Assembly: GCF_030160275.1 (NCBI RefSeq)
Contig: NZ_BSOA01000006.1
Span: forward strand, 1-64,000
Origin: Dyella flagellata
Lineage (GTDB): Bacteria; Pseudomonadota; Gammaproteobacteria; Xanthomonadales; Rhodanobacteraceae
Length of the DNA: 64,000 nucleotides
Direction: 5' to 3'
A model generated the notes under the pieces. That model was not told where the DNA came from, searched no databases, and worked only from the letters and a program-made list of their open reading frames with translations. Positions 50,819-60,037 of the stretch are shown piece by piece (within the stretch, counting starts at the first letter, position 1; every line of letters begins with the position of its first letter). A program made the position numbers and the translations under genes.

Positions 50819-51193
50819 ATGTCCTTGAAAACCATTGATCCCGCGCTCGACCTGATGAGCGATTTCGACCAGCTCACCCACGGCGTCGCCCGGCATATCC
50901 AGCAGATGCGCCAAACCGCGATCTTCACGGATGGCGCACTGCCGGCACGCCAGAAATCGTTGGGCGCCATGCTGTGGTCGATTTCTGCCCGCTGCGAACC
51001 GTGCATCGTGTTCTACGTGCAGCAGGCCGTCACCCACGGCGCCACCGAAGCCGAGCTGGGCGAAGTCCTGGCCATCGCCGCCACCATGGGCGGCTGCGTG
51101 GGCGAAATGTGGGCGTTGAAGGCCTTAAAAGCTTATCGAGACTTTACGGCCGGCTCGGCTGGCGTGGCCGAGCCGCATTGCTGCGCCCCCTGA
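50819..51193 (+). CDS. Carboxymuconolactone decarboxylase/AhpD-like protein
   Basis: A 124-residue AhpD-fold helical protein. The CxxC redox motif is SARCEPCIVFYVQQAVTHGA, followed by EVLAIAATMGGCVGEMWALK. The C-terminus ends EPHCCAP, a vicinal Cys pair that could bind mercury, unusual for the family. Twelve bases after merP, it probably belongs to the metal-response transcript; thiol-disulfide chemistry is inferred. Confidence 0.82.
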   Translation: MSLKTIDPALDLMSDFDQLTHGVARHIQQMRQTAIFTDGALPARQKSLGAMLWSISARCEPCIVFYVQQAVTHGATEAELGEVLAIAATMGGCVGEMWALKALKAYRDFTAGSAGVAEPHCCAP

Positions 51194-51251
51194 CACGGCC
51201 TTGCTGGGATTGGCCATCCATGGCCTGGCGACCAGGGCATCCCTCGATCGA

Positions 51252-51265
51252 TTGATCTGGATCAA
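51252..51265 (+). promoter_or_regulatory. FNR/Anr box upstream of hemN
   Basis: TTGAT-CTGG-ATCAA matches the FNR consensus perfectly and lies 36 bases before the hemN start, so hemN-fnr-nnrS is probably FNR-controlled, including autoregulation. Confidence 0.85.
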
Positions 51266-51300
51266 GGCGTGCCCTGGGTCGGTTCCATCACACTGCGCAA

Positions 51301-52701
51301 ATGAGCCGCGCGATACCTCCTCCCGAATTCGATGCGGCGCTGATCGCCCGTTACGACGGCAACGGACCTCGTTACACCAGCTACCCTACCGCACCGCATT
51401 TCCAGCAAGATTTCGGCGAAAAAGCCTTGCGTTCGGCGATTCGCGCCTCGAACGAAGAACCGATTCCGCGGCCGCTGTCCCTTTACGTCCACCTGCCGTT
51501 CTGCACCAGCCCCTGCTTCTATTGTGGTTGCAAGCGCGTCATCACCCGCGACATTGGCAAGGCTGACCGCTATCTGGAACGGCTGTACCGAGAGATCGAA
51601 TTGCTTGCTCCGTTGTTCGATCGCGATCGGCCCGTGCAGCAATTGCATTTTGGCGGAGGTACGCCCAATTTCCTCGACATGGCGCGGATGCGCGAATTAA
51701 CAGAGTCGCTGGCCAGGCATTTCAGCTTTGCTGTGTGGCAAGGGCGCGATTTCGGCGTGGAACTCGATCCACGTTTCGCCGATGGCGACTATGTGCGTGG
51801 ACTGGCCGAACTGGGCTTCAATCGTCTTTCCGTCGGGGTGCAGGATTTCAATCCAGACGTCCAGCGCGCCATTAACCGTATCCAGAGTGTGGCGCAGACT
51901 CGGGAAGTACTGGAAGCGGGACGCGCGGCCGGTTTCATCTCCATCAGCATCGACCTGATCTACGGCTTGCCGCGGCAGACCCTGGCCGGCTTCGAGACGA
52001 CGCTCGCCGAGGTGATCGCATTGTCGCCCGATCGCATCGCCTTGTATGGCTATGCGCACCTTCCGGAGTTGTTCAAGAGCCAGCGTCAGATCGATACGGC
52101 CGAACTGCCCGACCCGGCCACCCGGCTCGCCTTGCTCGGGCGCGCACTGTCGCTGCTCGGCGGGGCCGGCTACGTTTACGTGGGCATGGATCACTTCGCA
52201 CGTGCGAGTGACGAACTGGTGCGCGCGCAGTGCGAGGGTACACTGCAGCGCAATTTTCAGGGCTATTCGACACATGGACAGTGCGACATCGTCGGCCTTG
52301 GGGTCAGCGCCATCGGACGCATCGGCGACAGCTATTGTCAAAACGCGAAGGACCTCAACGACTACTACGCCGCGCTGGATACCGGGCACCTGCCGATCAT
52401 GCGCGGACTGACCCTGAACGAGGACGACATCATTCGCCGCGAGCTGATCGGTCATTTGATGTGCTACGGCGAGCTGGACACAGCTGCATTCGGCCAGCGC
52501 CACCGCTTGATCTTCGAGGAGTATTTCGCGCCCGAAGTACAACAGCTGCGGCAACTGGCCGAAGACGGCCTGATCGTCCTGGACATGCCTCTCATACGCG
52601 CCACGCCGCGAGGGCGGCTGCTGCTGCGCACGATCGCCATGCGCTTTGATGCCTATCTGGGGCAGAAACTGCCCTTCACCAGGTATTCGCGTACGATATG
52701 A
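51301..52701 (+). CDS. hemN: Oxygen-independent coproporphyrinogen III dehydrogenase
   Basis: A 466-residue radical-SAM enzyme making protoporphyrinogen IX for heme without oxygen. The cluster motif is YVHLPFCTSPCFYCGCKRVI (CxxxCxxCxC, including the extra HemN Cys), with LHFGGGTPNFL, NRLSVGVQDFNPDVQRAINR and GMDHFARASDEL as further HemN blocks. The length is typical of true HemN rather than HemW. Its stop overlaps fnr by four bases. Confidence 0.95.
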   Translation: MSRAIPPPEFDAALIARYDGNGPRYTSYPTAPHFQQDFGEKALRSAIRASNEEPIPRPLSLYVHLPFCTSPCFYCGCKRVITRDIGKADRYLERLYREIELLAPLFDRDRPVQQLHFGGGTPNFLDMARMRELTESLARHFSFAVWQGRDFGVELDPRFADGDYVRGLAELGFNRLSVGVQDFNPDVQRAINRIQSVAQTREVLEAGRAAGFISISIDLIYGLPRQTLAGFETTLAEVIALSPDRIALYGYAHLPELFKSQRQIDTAELPDPATRLALLGRALSLLGGAGYVYVGMDHFARASDELVRAQCEGTLQRNFQGYSTHGQCDIVGLGVSAIGRIGDSYCQNAKDLNDYYAALDTGHLPIMRGLTLNEDDIIRRELIGHLMCYGELDTAAFGQRHRLIFEEYFAPEVQQLRQLAEDGLIVLDMPLIRATPRGRLLLRTIAMRFDAYLGQKLPFTRYSRTI

Positions 52702-53495
52702 ATGCCGATGCCGACATAGGTTCATGCACAGCGATGCGCTCAGAAAACAGAGTCGGCAAGTTGCCCGAACCACCAAGCCCGATCGCCGACGACGGCGATG
52801 CCGAACACTTTTGTCACACTTGCGCCTTTAGCGGCGCGTGCATCGCCGTGGGCTACGGCAAAAAAGAGCTGGCCGAACTGCACTGCCTGGTAGAGCACGT
52901 CAGTTCGTACCGCGAAGGCGAATACGTCTTTCGCACCGGCGACCCGTTCCGCGCGATTTATGCGGTCCGGGCCGGCACCGTGAAAACCTCCCTGGTCGAC
53001 GAGGAAGGACGCGAGCACGTGCTCGGCTTTTACCTGCCCGGCGAGGTTATCGGCCTTAACGCGATCTACCCGGATCGCTTCCCGTGCGATGCGGTGGCGC
53101 TGGAAGACGCGCAGTTCTGCCGCTTTTCGTTTCCAGCCATGAGCGCGCTGGCCACGCGCCTGCCCGCAGTGCAACAGCATCTGTTCCGTTTGATCAGCAA
53201 GGAGCTTGGTAGCGCCAGCCTGCTTGCCGGCGATTACAGCGCCGACGAGAGAATGGCCGCGTTCCTGGTCGATCTCGGCGAGCGCTATGCCGCACGCGGC
53301 TTCTCCGGTACGCATTTCCGGCTAAGCATGTCGCGCGGCGACGTCGCCAATTACCTGCGCCTGGCTGCGGAAACGGTAAGCCGCGTATTCAGCCGGTTTC
53401 GTACGCAAGCATTGATCGACGTCAATGGCCGCATGCTGGTGCTGCGCGATCCGGTGCGGCTGCGCAAGATAGGCCGCAGCCTACTGTCGGGCTGA
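52698..53495 (+). CDS. fnr: FNR-type oxygen-sensing regulator
   Basis: A 265-residue CRP/FNR protein with the [4Fe-4S] ligands in HFCHTCAFSGACIAVGY (Cys-x2-Cys-x5-Cys) and the internal Cys in YPDRFPCDAVALED. The HTH contains LRLAAETVSRVFSRF with the Glu-x2-Ser-Arg residues that read TTGAT half-sites. It should activate anaerobic genes, and two transcripts in this window carry matching boxes. The N-terminal 30 residues are longer than in E. coli Fnr; a downstream start is possible. Confidence 0.94.
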   Translation: MNADADIGSCTAMRSENRVGKLPEPPSPIADDGDAEHFCHTCAFSGACIAVGYGKKELAELHCLVEHVSSYREGEYVFRTGDPFRAIYAVRAGTVKTSLVDEEGREHVLGFYLPGEVIGLNAIYPDRFPCDAVALEDAQFCRFSFPAMSALATRLPAVQQHLFRLISKELGSASLLAGDYSADERMAAFLVDLGERYAARGFSGTHFRLSMSRGDVANYLRLAAETVSRVFSRFRTQALIDVNGRMLVLRDPVRLRKIGRSLLSG

Positions 53496-53528
53496 CGAGC
53501 GTCCCCGCTTCTGCTGTTTGATCACGCC

Positions 53529-54773
53529 ATGATGAATGATCCGCGTTTCCACCCACCCGAGGCATCGGCCGCACCATGGCCGATGTTGTTCACAGCTCCT
53601 CATCGCCTGATGTTCTTTGCCGGCGCACTGGCTGTGCTGACCGGCATGGGCTGGTGGGCGTTGCAGCTGGCGGCATGGCGCTTTGGTTGGAGCGGTTGGC
53701 CATCGCCAGCCATCTCGCCGGTCTGGGCTCATGCCATGCTGATGCAGTACGGCATGCTGCCCCTGTTCATGCTCGGCTTCCTGCTGACCGTATTTCCGCG
53801 CTGGCTGAATCGGCCTGCCTTGTCGCGTGCGCACTACGTGCCGGTGGCCGGTGCGGTATTTGGTGGCTATCTGTTTGCCCACCTGGGCTTGCTTGGCTGG
53901 CCATGGCTGCTGAGCGTCGGAGTCGAGCTGATGCTCGTGGGCTACGTGACTGCGTTCGTGATCTTGGGCAAAGTGCTGCTCGCCGCCGAACAGCGCAATA
54001 TCCATGCATGGTCATGTCTGGCCGCGCTTGCCCTGGGCACGGCCGGCTTGCTGTCGTTCGTGGCGTACCTGTTCGGCTCGCCGCCCATGGCAGGCCTGGT
54101 AGCCGTCAAGCTTGGCACGTTCGGCTTGCTGCTGCCGATCTATTTCACCGTTTCCCACCGCATGATTCCGTTCTTCAGCGGTAACGTGGCCGCTGGTTAC
54201 GTGGTGCGTCGGCCCGCCTGGAGCGTGCCGCTGGTATGGGCGTTGGTGCTCGCCCACCTGCTGCTGGAGCTTTTCAACCGCAACGCATGGCTATGGCTGG
54301 CCGATGCGCCGCTTGCCTGCATTTTCGCGTGGCACGCGTGCGCCTGGCAGCCCTGGAAAAGCATGCGTCCCGGCCTGCTGGCCGCGCTGCACCTGTCTTT
54401 TGCATGGTTGCCGCTCGCCTTTGCGCTCTACACCGTGCAAAGCGCATGGCTGGTGATCCGGCACGCGAATATCCTTGGCTTCGCCCCCCTGCACGTGATG
54501 GCCGTCGGCTATTTCGGGTCGATGCTGGTGGCCATGGTGACGCGCGTGACGCATGGTCATTCAGGGCGGCCTTTGCAGATGACGGCCGTGCCCTGGTTGT
54601 GCTTCGCACTGCTGCAGATCGTGGTGGTGCTGCGCATACGTGCGGAGCTTGGCAGCGATCGGCTCACGTGGCTGGTGATCGCCGCCTGCGGATGGCTGGT
54701 TGCTTTTCTACCGTGGGTGCTGCGTTCGCTGTGGATCTATCTGACCCCGCGCGCGGATGGCAAGCTGGGCTAA
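53529..54773 (+). CDS. nnrS: NnrS family heme-copper-type membrane protein
   Basis: A 414-residue protein with about twelve hydrophobic helices. Characteristic blocks are HRLMFFAGALAVLTGMGWWA, HAMLMQYGMLPLFMLGFLLT, PIYFTVSHRMIPFFSG and HVMAVGYFGSMLVAMVTRVT with conserved His residues. NnrS proteins protect against nitric-oxide stress. It is the third gene of hemN-fnr-nnrS. Confidence 0.92.
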   Translation: MMNDPRFHPPEASAAPWPMLFTAPHRLMFFAGALAVLTGMGWWALQLAAWRFGWSGWPSPAISPVWAHAMLMQYGMLPLFMLGFLLTVFPRWLNRPALSRAHYVPVAGAVFGGYLFAHLGLLGWPWLLSVGVELMLVGYVTAFVILGKVLLAAEQRNIHAWSCLAALALGTAGLLSFVAYLFGSPPMAGLVAVKLGTFGLLLPIYFTVSHRMIPFFSGNVAAGYVVRRPAWSVPLVWALVLAHLLLELFNRNAWLWLADAPLACIFAWHACAWQPWKSMRPGLLAALHLSFAWLPLAFALYTVQSAWLVIRHANILGFAPLHVMAVGYFGSMLVAMVTRVTHGHSGRPLQMTAVPWLCFALLQIVVVLRIRAELGSDRLTWLVIAACGWLVAFLPWVLRSLWIYLTPRADGKLG

Positions 54774-54819
54774 GCAGCGCAAAGCTTCGGTCCATTCGCC
54801 GTTTGCCGCCGCCCGCCGC

Positions 54820-55626
54820 TTACCTGTTTCCCGCGTAATAGCTCGCCGATGCGTTGATCTCGTCCGGCGTCATATTGCGCGCGATATTTCGCATCTGTGC
54901 ACTGATGTCGTTGTGGCGGCCTCCGTGGGCGAATGCCTCCAGCTGAGATTTCAGATAGTCGCGTGGCTGCAGGCCGAGCCAAGGCGCCCCCAGCTTGGTC
55001 GCCATATCGCCATGGCAGGATTCGCAGGGAGCGACGTTCCGCATGGGCGCCCCGGTCGCAACGATAGTGGGAACCGGCTGCATTTTCCGCTCGCCCGATC
55101 CGCCATCACGGGGCAAAGCCGCGTAATACGCCGACAAGTCGCGCAGATCCTGATCGCTAAGCCCGACCACCATCGGCGCCATGATGGCGCTGGTGCGCGC
55201 AGCGCTTTGAAAATCGCGCAGCTCCTTATAGATCGAAGCTGCATATTGCCCGGCCAGGTCCGGTGTGTTTGCCGCGCTAACGCCGCGGGCGCCGTGGCAC
55301 ATCGTGCAACGTAGCGCCAAAGTGGCACCCCGGCCGATGGAACCGCCGGCGGACGCTCCATCAAACATGCCCGGCGTAAGCACCACGCTGGAGACGGGAG
55401 CCTTGGGCGGAACCGCGGGAGCCGCCTCGCCCAACCAGGCCCCGGGCCTGCCTGCGGCACTGCAAATCGCATTCAACAGCCCCTTGAACAGCGCATCATC
55501 CTGAGCCGACGGAAGCCAGACAAATCCTACGAAAGCCGAAAACAGGAACAACAGGGAGATGGCCCCGACACTGGCGCTGAACCAGGGATTTCGAAACGAT
55601 ATCAGGCGGGGGCGATGAGCATTCAT
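54820..55626 (-). CDS. Membrane-anchored diheme cytochrome c (c4-like)
   Basis: A 268-residue protein starting MNAHRPRLISFRNPW with one N-terminal hydrophobic helix as signal or anchor (VGAISLLFLFSAFVGFVW). Two CxxCH sites (LALRCTMCHGARGVS and VAPCESCHGDMATK) and Met-containing loops (SAIMAPMVVGLSDQD, SAQMRNIARNMTPDEI) give the two-domain c4 pattern. Its start overlaps the oxidase subunit I stop by one base. It probably delivers electrons to the oxidase CuA site. Confidence 0.87.
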   Translation of the reverse strand: MNAHRPRLISFRNPWFSASVGAISLLFLFSAFVGFVWLPSAQDDALFKGLLNAICSAAGRPGAWLGEAAPAVPPKAPVSSVVLTPGMFDGASAGGSIGRGATLALRCTMCHGARGVSAANTPDLAGQYAASIYKELRDFQSAARTSAIMAPMVVGLSDQDLRDLSAYYAALPRDGGSGERKMQPVPTIVATGAPMRNVAPCESCHGDMATKLGAPWLGLQPRDYLKSQLEAFAHGGRHNDISAQMRNIARNMTPDEINASASYYAGNR

Positions 55627-57248
55627 CACTTCGCTCCCACAAAGACCGCCGGCACCTTGGCGTCGGGCAAGCCCATGAGCTGCACGATCGGATAGCCATA
55701 ATTCGTGATCGTCAGCGCGATCATCAGGCCCACCCAAAGCCCCAGTCCATTCAAGGCCAGCGGCAGCGAAACCGGCTCATGAATGGCCTTGCTGAAGGTG
55801 AACGGGGCAGGCTCGACCTGGCACGCGGAATGATTGCGATAAAGGATGACGAGGAACAGCACGGCCGAAACGACCAGTAAAGCACCGCCCAGCGTCGACA
55901 TGACGACCCAGATTGCCTCGCCCGCAGCCCCCGGGGCGCTGTAGTCGAAGTAGGCCATGCGCCGTGGCATGCCCAGGATACCGACGTAATGCCATGGAAA
56001 CGTCGTGACTATCATGCCTATGAACCACAGCCACAACTGTGCGCGAATGAGACTCAGATCGCGCATCGCCCGTCCCGTGAGATGCGGCCAAAGATCATAG
56101 GCGATGGCGAAGTACATAATCACGATCGCGCCACCGAAAATCAGGTGGAAATGGCCGGTCACCCATTGCGTGTTGTGAATGGTCGAGTCCAGCTGGTAGC
56201 TCATGTTGATCAAGCCGCCCGCGCCGCCAAAGCCCAGCATCACGAACGAAAAGGCCAAGGCGAGCATTTGCGGATTGTCCCAGGGCAGCGCCTTGAGCCA
56301 GCCGAACACGCCTTTCCCGCCACGCAGGCGAGCGGCAATTTCCACGGAAGCGCCGATCGTAAACACCGTCAGCAGCGTGGGCACCGCCACCATGGCGGTA
56401 AACACGGAATGGATGAATTTGAATCCCGAGCCGACCTGCGGATCGGCGAACAAATGGTGGATGCCGATCGGCATCGAGAACACCAGGAACAGCACGAAGG
56501 AAATTCGGGCCATAGTGTCGCTGTACAGGCGTCCGCCGATGGCACGGGGAACGATCGTGTAAAAGGCGATGTACGCGGGCATCAGCCAGAAGTAGACGAT
56601 GGCATGCAGCGTCCAGGAAAACAGCACGCGCGACAGCCCCGCGTTGATGGTGTTTGAAAAACCCAGCGCCACCGGCAGTATCTGGAACAGCAACTCCAGG
56701 GCCGCGCCAACCGCCGTCCAGCCCCACAGATAGGCAGCAGCGACATTTGCAAACATGGGCAGCGGTACAGGAGCCCCCGGATGCGCACGCTTCCACGCCT
56801 GCAGATTGATACCCATCAGCGCAACCCAGATCCACGATCCGACCACAACTAGTACCACGCCGATGTAATAGAAGGCGTTGCCGATCATCGGCGGGTAGAA
56901 CGTGTACAGCACCGAGTCGAGCCCCAAGGCCACAGGTACCACCGCGGCGATCGAGCCAATGATGATCATCGTGTACCCCGCCCACGCCCAACGCCGACCG
57001 ATCAGAGGCTGGTCGAGCGCAAGCTCCGTGATGGCGTAGCCGAAACCCATGGCGATCAGGGTCGGGAAGACGTATCCCATCACCGTGCCATGCGCGGTGA
57101 CCGAGCGGTAGTAAAGGTCGGGGTTGTGCAGCCAGGCGTGCAAGGGACTGCGAATGAACATTTGCCATTCGCCAAGCAGGATGGCGACGCCGAAGACGGC
57201 AAACGCCAGCCAAAAATGGGCGAGAACCAGGCGTTTGTTAGAAATCAC
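55626..57248 (-). CDS. B-type (ba3-like) heme-copper oxidase subunit I
   Basis: A 540-residue integral membrane protein with about 12-13 helices. Ligands are visible: low-spin heme His in SVTAHGTVMGYVFP, CuB His and cross-linked Tyr in SWTLHAIVYFWLMPAYI (HxxxY), the His pair in MPIGIHHLFADPQVGSG, and heme His residues in WVTGHFHLIFGGA. The text around them is close to Thermus ba3, marking the B family. The usual GHPxVY reads LHAIVY here. The active-site Tyr is present, so oxygen reduction is expected rather than a Tyr-lacking NO reductase. No subunit III is encoded. Confidence 0.9.
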   Translation of the reverse strand: MISNKRLVLAHFWLAFAVFGVAILLGEWQMFIRSPLHAWLHNPDLYYRSVTAHGTVMGYVFPTLIAMGFGYAITELALDQPLIGRRWAWAGYTMIIIGSIAAVVPVALGLDSVLYTFYPPMIGNAFYYIGVVLVVVGSWIWVALMGINLQAWKRAHPGAPVPLPMFANVAAAYLWGWTAVGAALELLFQILPVALGFSNTINAGLSRVLFSWTLHAIVYFWLMPAYIAFYTIVPRAIGGRLYSDTMARISFVLFLVFSMPIGIHHLFADPQVGSGFKFIHSVFTAMVAVPTLLTVFTIGASVEIAARLRGGKGVFGWLKALPWDNPQMLALAFSFVMLGFGGAGGLINMSYQLDSTIHNTQWVTGHFHLIFGGAIVIMYFAIAYDLWPHLTGRAMRDLSLIRAQLWLWFIGMIVTTFPWHYVGILGMPRRMAYFDYSAPGAAGEAIWVVMSTLGGALLVVSAVLFLVILYRNHSACQVEPAPFTFSKAIHEPVSLPLALNGLGLWVGLMIALTITNYGYPIVQLMGLPDAKVPAVFVGAK

Positions 57249-57807
57249 AGGTCAGCCTCCTGGTGTTGAGGGCCATTTTTGAAAAAACGTCCTTGTCGAC
57301 CACCTTTACATTCGCCCACATGGCCTCGTGACCGACGCCGCAATACTCATGGCAAGGCATCAAGTGATCGCCGGGTTGCTTGAATTCGGTCTTGAAGGTC
57401 GAGATGTAGCCGGGTTCCACCATCGAATTGATGTTCGTCCCGGTGATGAGCATCCCGTGAATGACGTCGGCGCTGGTCACCCGAAATGTGATCAGCGTTT
57501 TTGACGGTACGACTATGCACTGCGGCGTGAACGAATACTGTTGCCCGACGACCCGCACGGTAATCGAACCGTCCGGCTCGACGGCGCTGCCGAGATTGCT
57601 CTCGACGAATTCGCCCGACAGGTGCAGGGTCGAGGGATTGATGGTTTCGACCCGCGACGGAGGCATCATGGCCCAATGCAGGCTGGTAAAAATGACCACT
57701 GCGACAAGCAGGCTGATGATGCCGACCATCAGGAAAGCCCATCGCTTCTCGATCCGCGCGGTCAGCGCGGCCGTATCGTGCGAATTAGCGGAAAACGTTT
57801 GGGCCAC
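57238..57807 (-). CDS. Heme-copper oxidase subunit II with CuA site
   Basis: A 189-residue protein with one N-terminal membrane helix (FLMVGIISLLVAVVIFTSLH) and a periplasmic cupredoxin domain. The CuA ligands are complete: SADVIHGMLITG (His) and LMPCHEYCGVGHEAMWANV (Cys-x3-Cys-x3-His-x2-Met). It accepts electrons from a cytochrome c. Its end overlaps subunit I by 11 bases. Confidence 0.93.
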   Translation of the reverse strand: MAQTFSANSHDTAALTARIEKRWAFLMVGIISLLVAVVIFTSLHWAMMPPSRVETINPSTLHLSGEFVESNLGSAVEPDGSITVRVVGQQYSFTPQCIVVPSKTLITFRVTSADVIHGMLITGTNINSMVEPGYISTFKTEFKQPGDHLMPCHEYCGVGHEAMWANVKVVDKDVFSKMALNTRRLTCDF

Positions 57808-57817
57808 GACAGGTCCT

Positions 57818-57991
57818 TTAGTGAATCACGCCACGCGGCAGGAAAACCAGGAAATAGAACAGGAACCACAGCCCGATGACGATTGCCACTGCGATGCCGG
57901 TAACCGTCAGCGCGCCACGGGGGCCGGCTCTTACGATTTCCTCCACACGCTCGTCTTCGCTTCGTGCCGATGGATCGTCATGACTGGACAT
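57818..57991 (-). CDS. Small oxidase subunit (CoxIIa-like), 57 residues
   Basis: A 57-residue open frame read by hand, starting ATG at 57991 (MSSHDDPSARSEDERVEEIV). One hydrophobic helix follows (GIAVAIVIGLWFLFYFLVFL), ending PRGVIH. It sits 16 bases after the triheme gene and 10 before subunit II. A single-helix protein immediately 5' of subunit II is the arrangement of subunit IIa in ba3-type oxidases. Confidence 0.72.
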   Translation of the reverse strand: MSSHDDPSARSEDERVEEIVRAGPRGALTVTGIAVAIVIGLWFLFYFLVFLPRGVIH

Positions 57992-58007
57992 TGGGATCTC
58001 GCCCCTC

Positions 58008-59285
58008 TCAATTCAGCGGAACCGACCGCAACGCATTGACATCCTGGACCGTAATAGCCGTTCCGTGGTTATTCCAGGCCGTGCGAATGTAGGTCACCAC
58101 CGCCGCGACTTCTTCGTCGGACAGCTGCTGTGCAAATGGCGGCATGCCGTAAGGCCGGGGATTGCGCATGGTCCCCGGTGGGTAACCGCCATTGAGGACC
58201 ATGCGAATCGGATTGACGGAAGAGGCCATTTGAATCGACTGGTTCGCCGCAAGCGGAGGAAAATCCCAGCCCTTGCCCTCGCCATTCGATCCATGGCACA
58301 TCGCACACTGTGCCGTGTAAATCTTCTTTCCCAATGGGGAGAGACGAAGCTTGTCCTGCGTCTGCGTTTCGTTCGGCGCAGCGGTTTGGCCGGTAGACGG
58401 CAATGCCTTCAGATAGACCGCCATGGCATGGATGTCGGCATCGGACAAGTATTGCAGGCTGTTGTACACCACTTCAGCCATGGGGCCATAGACTGCGCCG
58501 CGCTCCGATACACCCGCTTGCAGCAGGTCCGAAATATCCTTGATGCTCCAGTCGCCGAGTCCTGCTTCGCGATTGGAGGTCAGGGAGGGTGCATACCATT
58601 CCTGTGCAGGAATCAAGCCGCCCTGGAAGGTTTCCGACTTCGAGCTGCCGCCTAGCGCATTGATCGCGGTGTGGCACATCGAACAGTGCCCGAGCCCTTC
58701 GACAAGATACGCGCCGCGGTTCCATTCGCTCGACTTCGACGGGTCAGGTTGGTATTCCCCTTCACGAAAATAGAGAGTGCGCCAACCGAGCAACAAGTTG
58801 CGGTTGTTGTACGGGAATCGCAGGTCCTGCTCCCGATTTTTCTGGCGTACCGGCGGAACCGACTTCAAGTAGGCAAAAATGGCATCCGCGTCGGCGCGAG
58901 TCACCTTGGTGTAGGCGGCAAATGGCATGGCCGGGTAAAGCAGCGCCCCCGAGCGCGTCCGCCCAGTATGCATCATTGCGTAGAATTCGTCGGGCGTCCA
59001 AGCACCGATGCCGGTTACCGGATCGGGCGAAATATTCGGCGAATAGAGCGTGCCGAACGGCGTTGCCATCGCCCGGCCGCCTGTAAAGGGCTGGTCGCCG
59101 GGATTGCTGTGGCAGGCCACGCAGTCTCCCGCCCGGGCCAGGTACTCGCCTTGCGCAATGGTGGATGCTTCCTGGCATCGCGCGCCCTGCACCAGGACCA
59201 TCAGGCCAAAGGCCAGGCCAAGCATCGACCGTAACGCGCCGGCCGACTGTCCATGGGTTTGTCGAGGTAGCGATGGCATGCTCAT
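58008..59285 (-). CDS. Triheme cytochrome c (alcohol/aldehyde dehydrogenase cytochrome-subunit type)
   Basis: A 425-residue exported protein with signal core LGLAFGLMVLVQGARCQ. Three CxxCH heme sites are spaced over three domains: AGDCVACHSNPGD, LGHCSMCHTAINALGG and TAQCAMCHGSNGEG. FTGGRAMATPFGTLYSPNIS PDPVTGIG (read as two blocks) and GAYLVEGLGHC are typical of the cytochrome subunits of membrane alcohol or gluconate dehydrogenases, yet no dehydrogenase subunit is adjacent. It overlaps the upstream gene by four bases. It may donate electrons to the oxidase. Confidence 0.87.
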   Translation of the reverse strand: MSMPSLPRQTHGQSAGALRSMLGLAFGLMVLVQGARCQEASTIAQGEYLARAGDCVACHSNPGDQPFTGGRAMATPFGTLYSPNISPDPVTGIGAWTPDEFYAMMHTGRTRSGALLYPAMPFAAYTKVTRADADAIFAYLKSVPPVRQKNREQDLRFPYNNRNLLLGWRTLYFREGEYQPDPSKSSEWNRGAYLVEGLGHCSMCHTAINALGGSSKSETFQGGLIPAQEWYAPSLTSNREAGLGDWSIKDISDLLQAGVSERGAVYGPMAEVVYNSLQYLSDADIHAMAVYLKALPSTGQTAAPNETQTQDKLRLSPLGKKIYTAQCAMCHGSNGEGKGWDFPPLAANQSIQMASSVNPIRMVLNGGYPPGTMRNPRPYGMPPFAQQLSDEEVAAVVTYIRTAWNNHGTAITVQDVNALRSVPLN

Positions 59286-60037
59286 CTTGCCTCGGCGCCT
59301 TCGCAGCTGAGCGCCAGTTTCAGCGAACCCGCGGGGGCTGGCGCAGGATTCGCAGGCGCGGGAAGTGAAGATAGATAGGCGGAGACGGCCGTAATGTCTG
59401 TCTCCGACAACAGCTTGGTCAGCGGCTGCATGCAGTTGGACTTGCTTGCTATTCGTGTCCCATAACGCGATGCGCCAAGCTGCGCGCTGATGTATTTGCT
59501 GTGCAGTCCCAGCAAACCGGGAATATCGGGCGACATGCCGGTCAATGATGCGCCATGGCAAGCGACACACGCGGGAATATGCCGCGCAGCATCGCCTTTC
59601 AGCACCAGCTTCTTTCCCAGCGCCAGCACTTGCGGCCCCACACTGAGTCTTGGCAACACCGGAAAAGGAGCTTGCTGGCTTGCAAAATAACCGGCCATTT
59701 CATGCAGATAAGTATCCGGCAAATACGCGAGCAAATAATTCATCGGAGGGTATTTGCGCTGGCCGTCCCGAAAGGAAACCAGCTGGTTGTACAAATACCC
59801 TGCCGGCTTGCCGGCGAGCCGAGGAAAATAATCGTCCTCGCTGCCCTGCCCTCGCTCCCCATGACAGGCGGTACAAGCCATGACACGTGTTGCGGTGGAG
59901 TCCGACACCGTCAGCGAACTCTGGGTCTGTGCATGAAGTCGGCCAGCGACTGTCGAAAGCATCGCGATCGCCACCAGCACGGCGACTTCGCGGAAGGCTC
60001 CAAGAAAACCGCTGTGACGACAGTCGATCTTCCTCAT
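59282..60037 (-). CDS. Exported diheme cytochrome c (c4-like)
   Basis: A 251-residue protein with signal peptide VLVAIAMLSTVAGRLHAQ. Two CxxCH sites (VMACTACHGERGQGSEDD and IPACVACHGASLTGMSPDI) and Met loops (RKYPPMNYLLAYL, KSNCMQPLTKLLSE) match cytochrome c4-type electron carriers. It is the first gene of the six-gene oxidase operon, downstream of FNR-type boxes. The C-terminus is Pro/Ala rich. Confidence 0.87.
   Translation of the reverse strand: MRKIDCRHSGFLGAFREVAVLVAIAMLSTVAGRLHAQTQSSLTVSDSTATRVMACTACHGERGQGSEDDYFPRLAGKPAGYLYNQLVSFRDGQRKYPPMNYLLAYLPDTYLHEMAGYFASQQAPFPVLPRLSVGPQVLALGKKLVLKGDAARHIPACVACHGASLTGMSPDIPGLLGLHSKYISAQLGASRYGTRIASKSNCMQPLTKLLSETDITAVSAYLSSLPAPANPAPAPAGSLKLALSCEGAEAR

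Noticed and set aside
55626-57248. Assignment of subunit I as a nitric-oxide reductase because of nearby nnrS and fnr
   Set aside because: The cross-linking Tyr of the HxxxY motif and a full CuA subunit II are present, which fits an oxygen-reducing B-type oxidase better.
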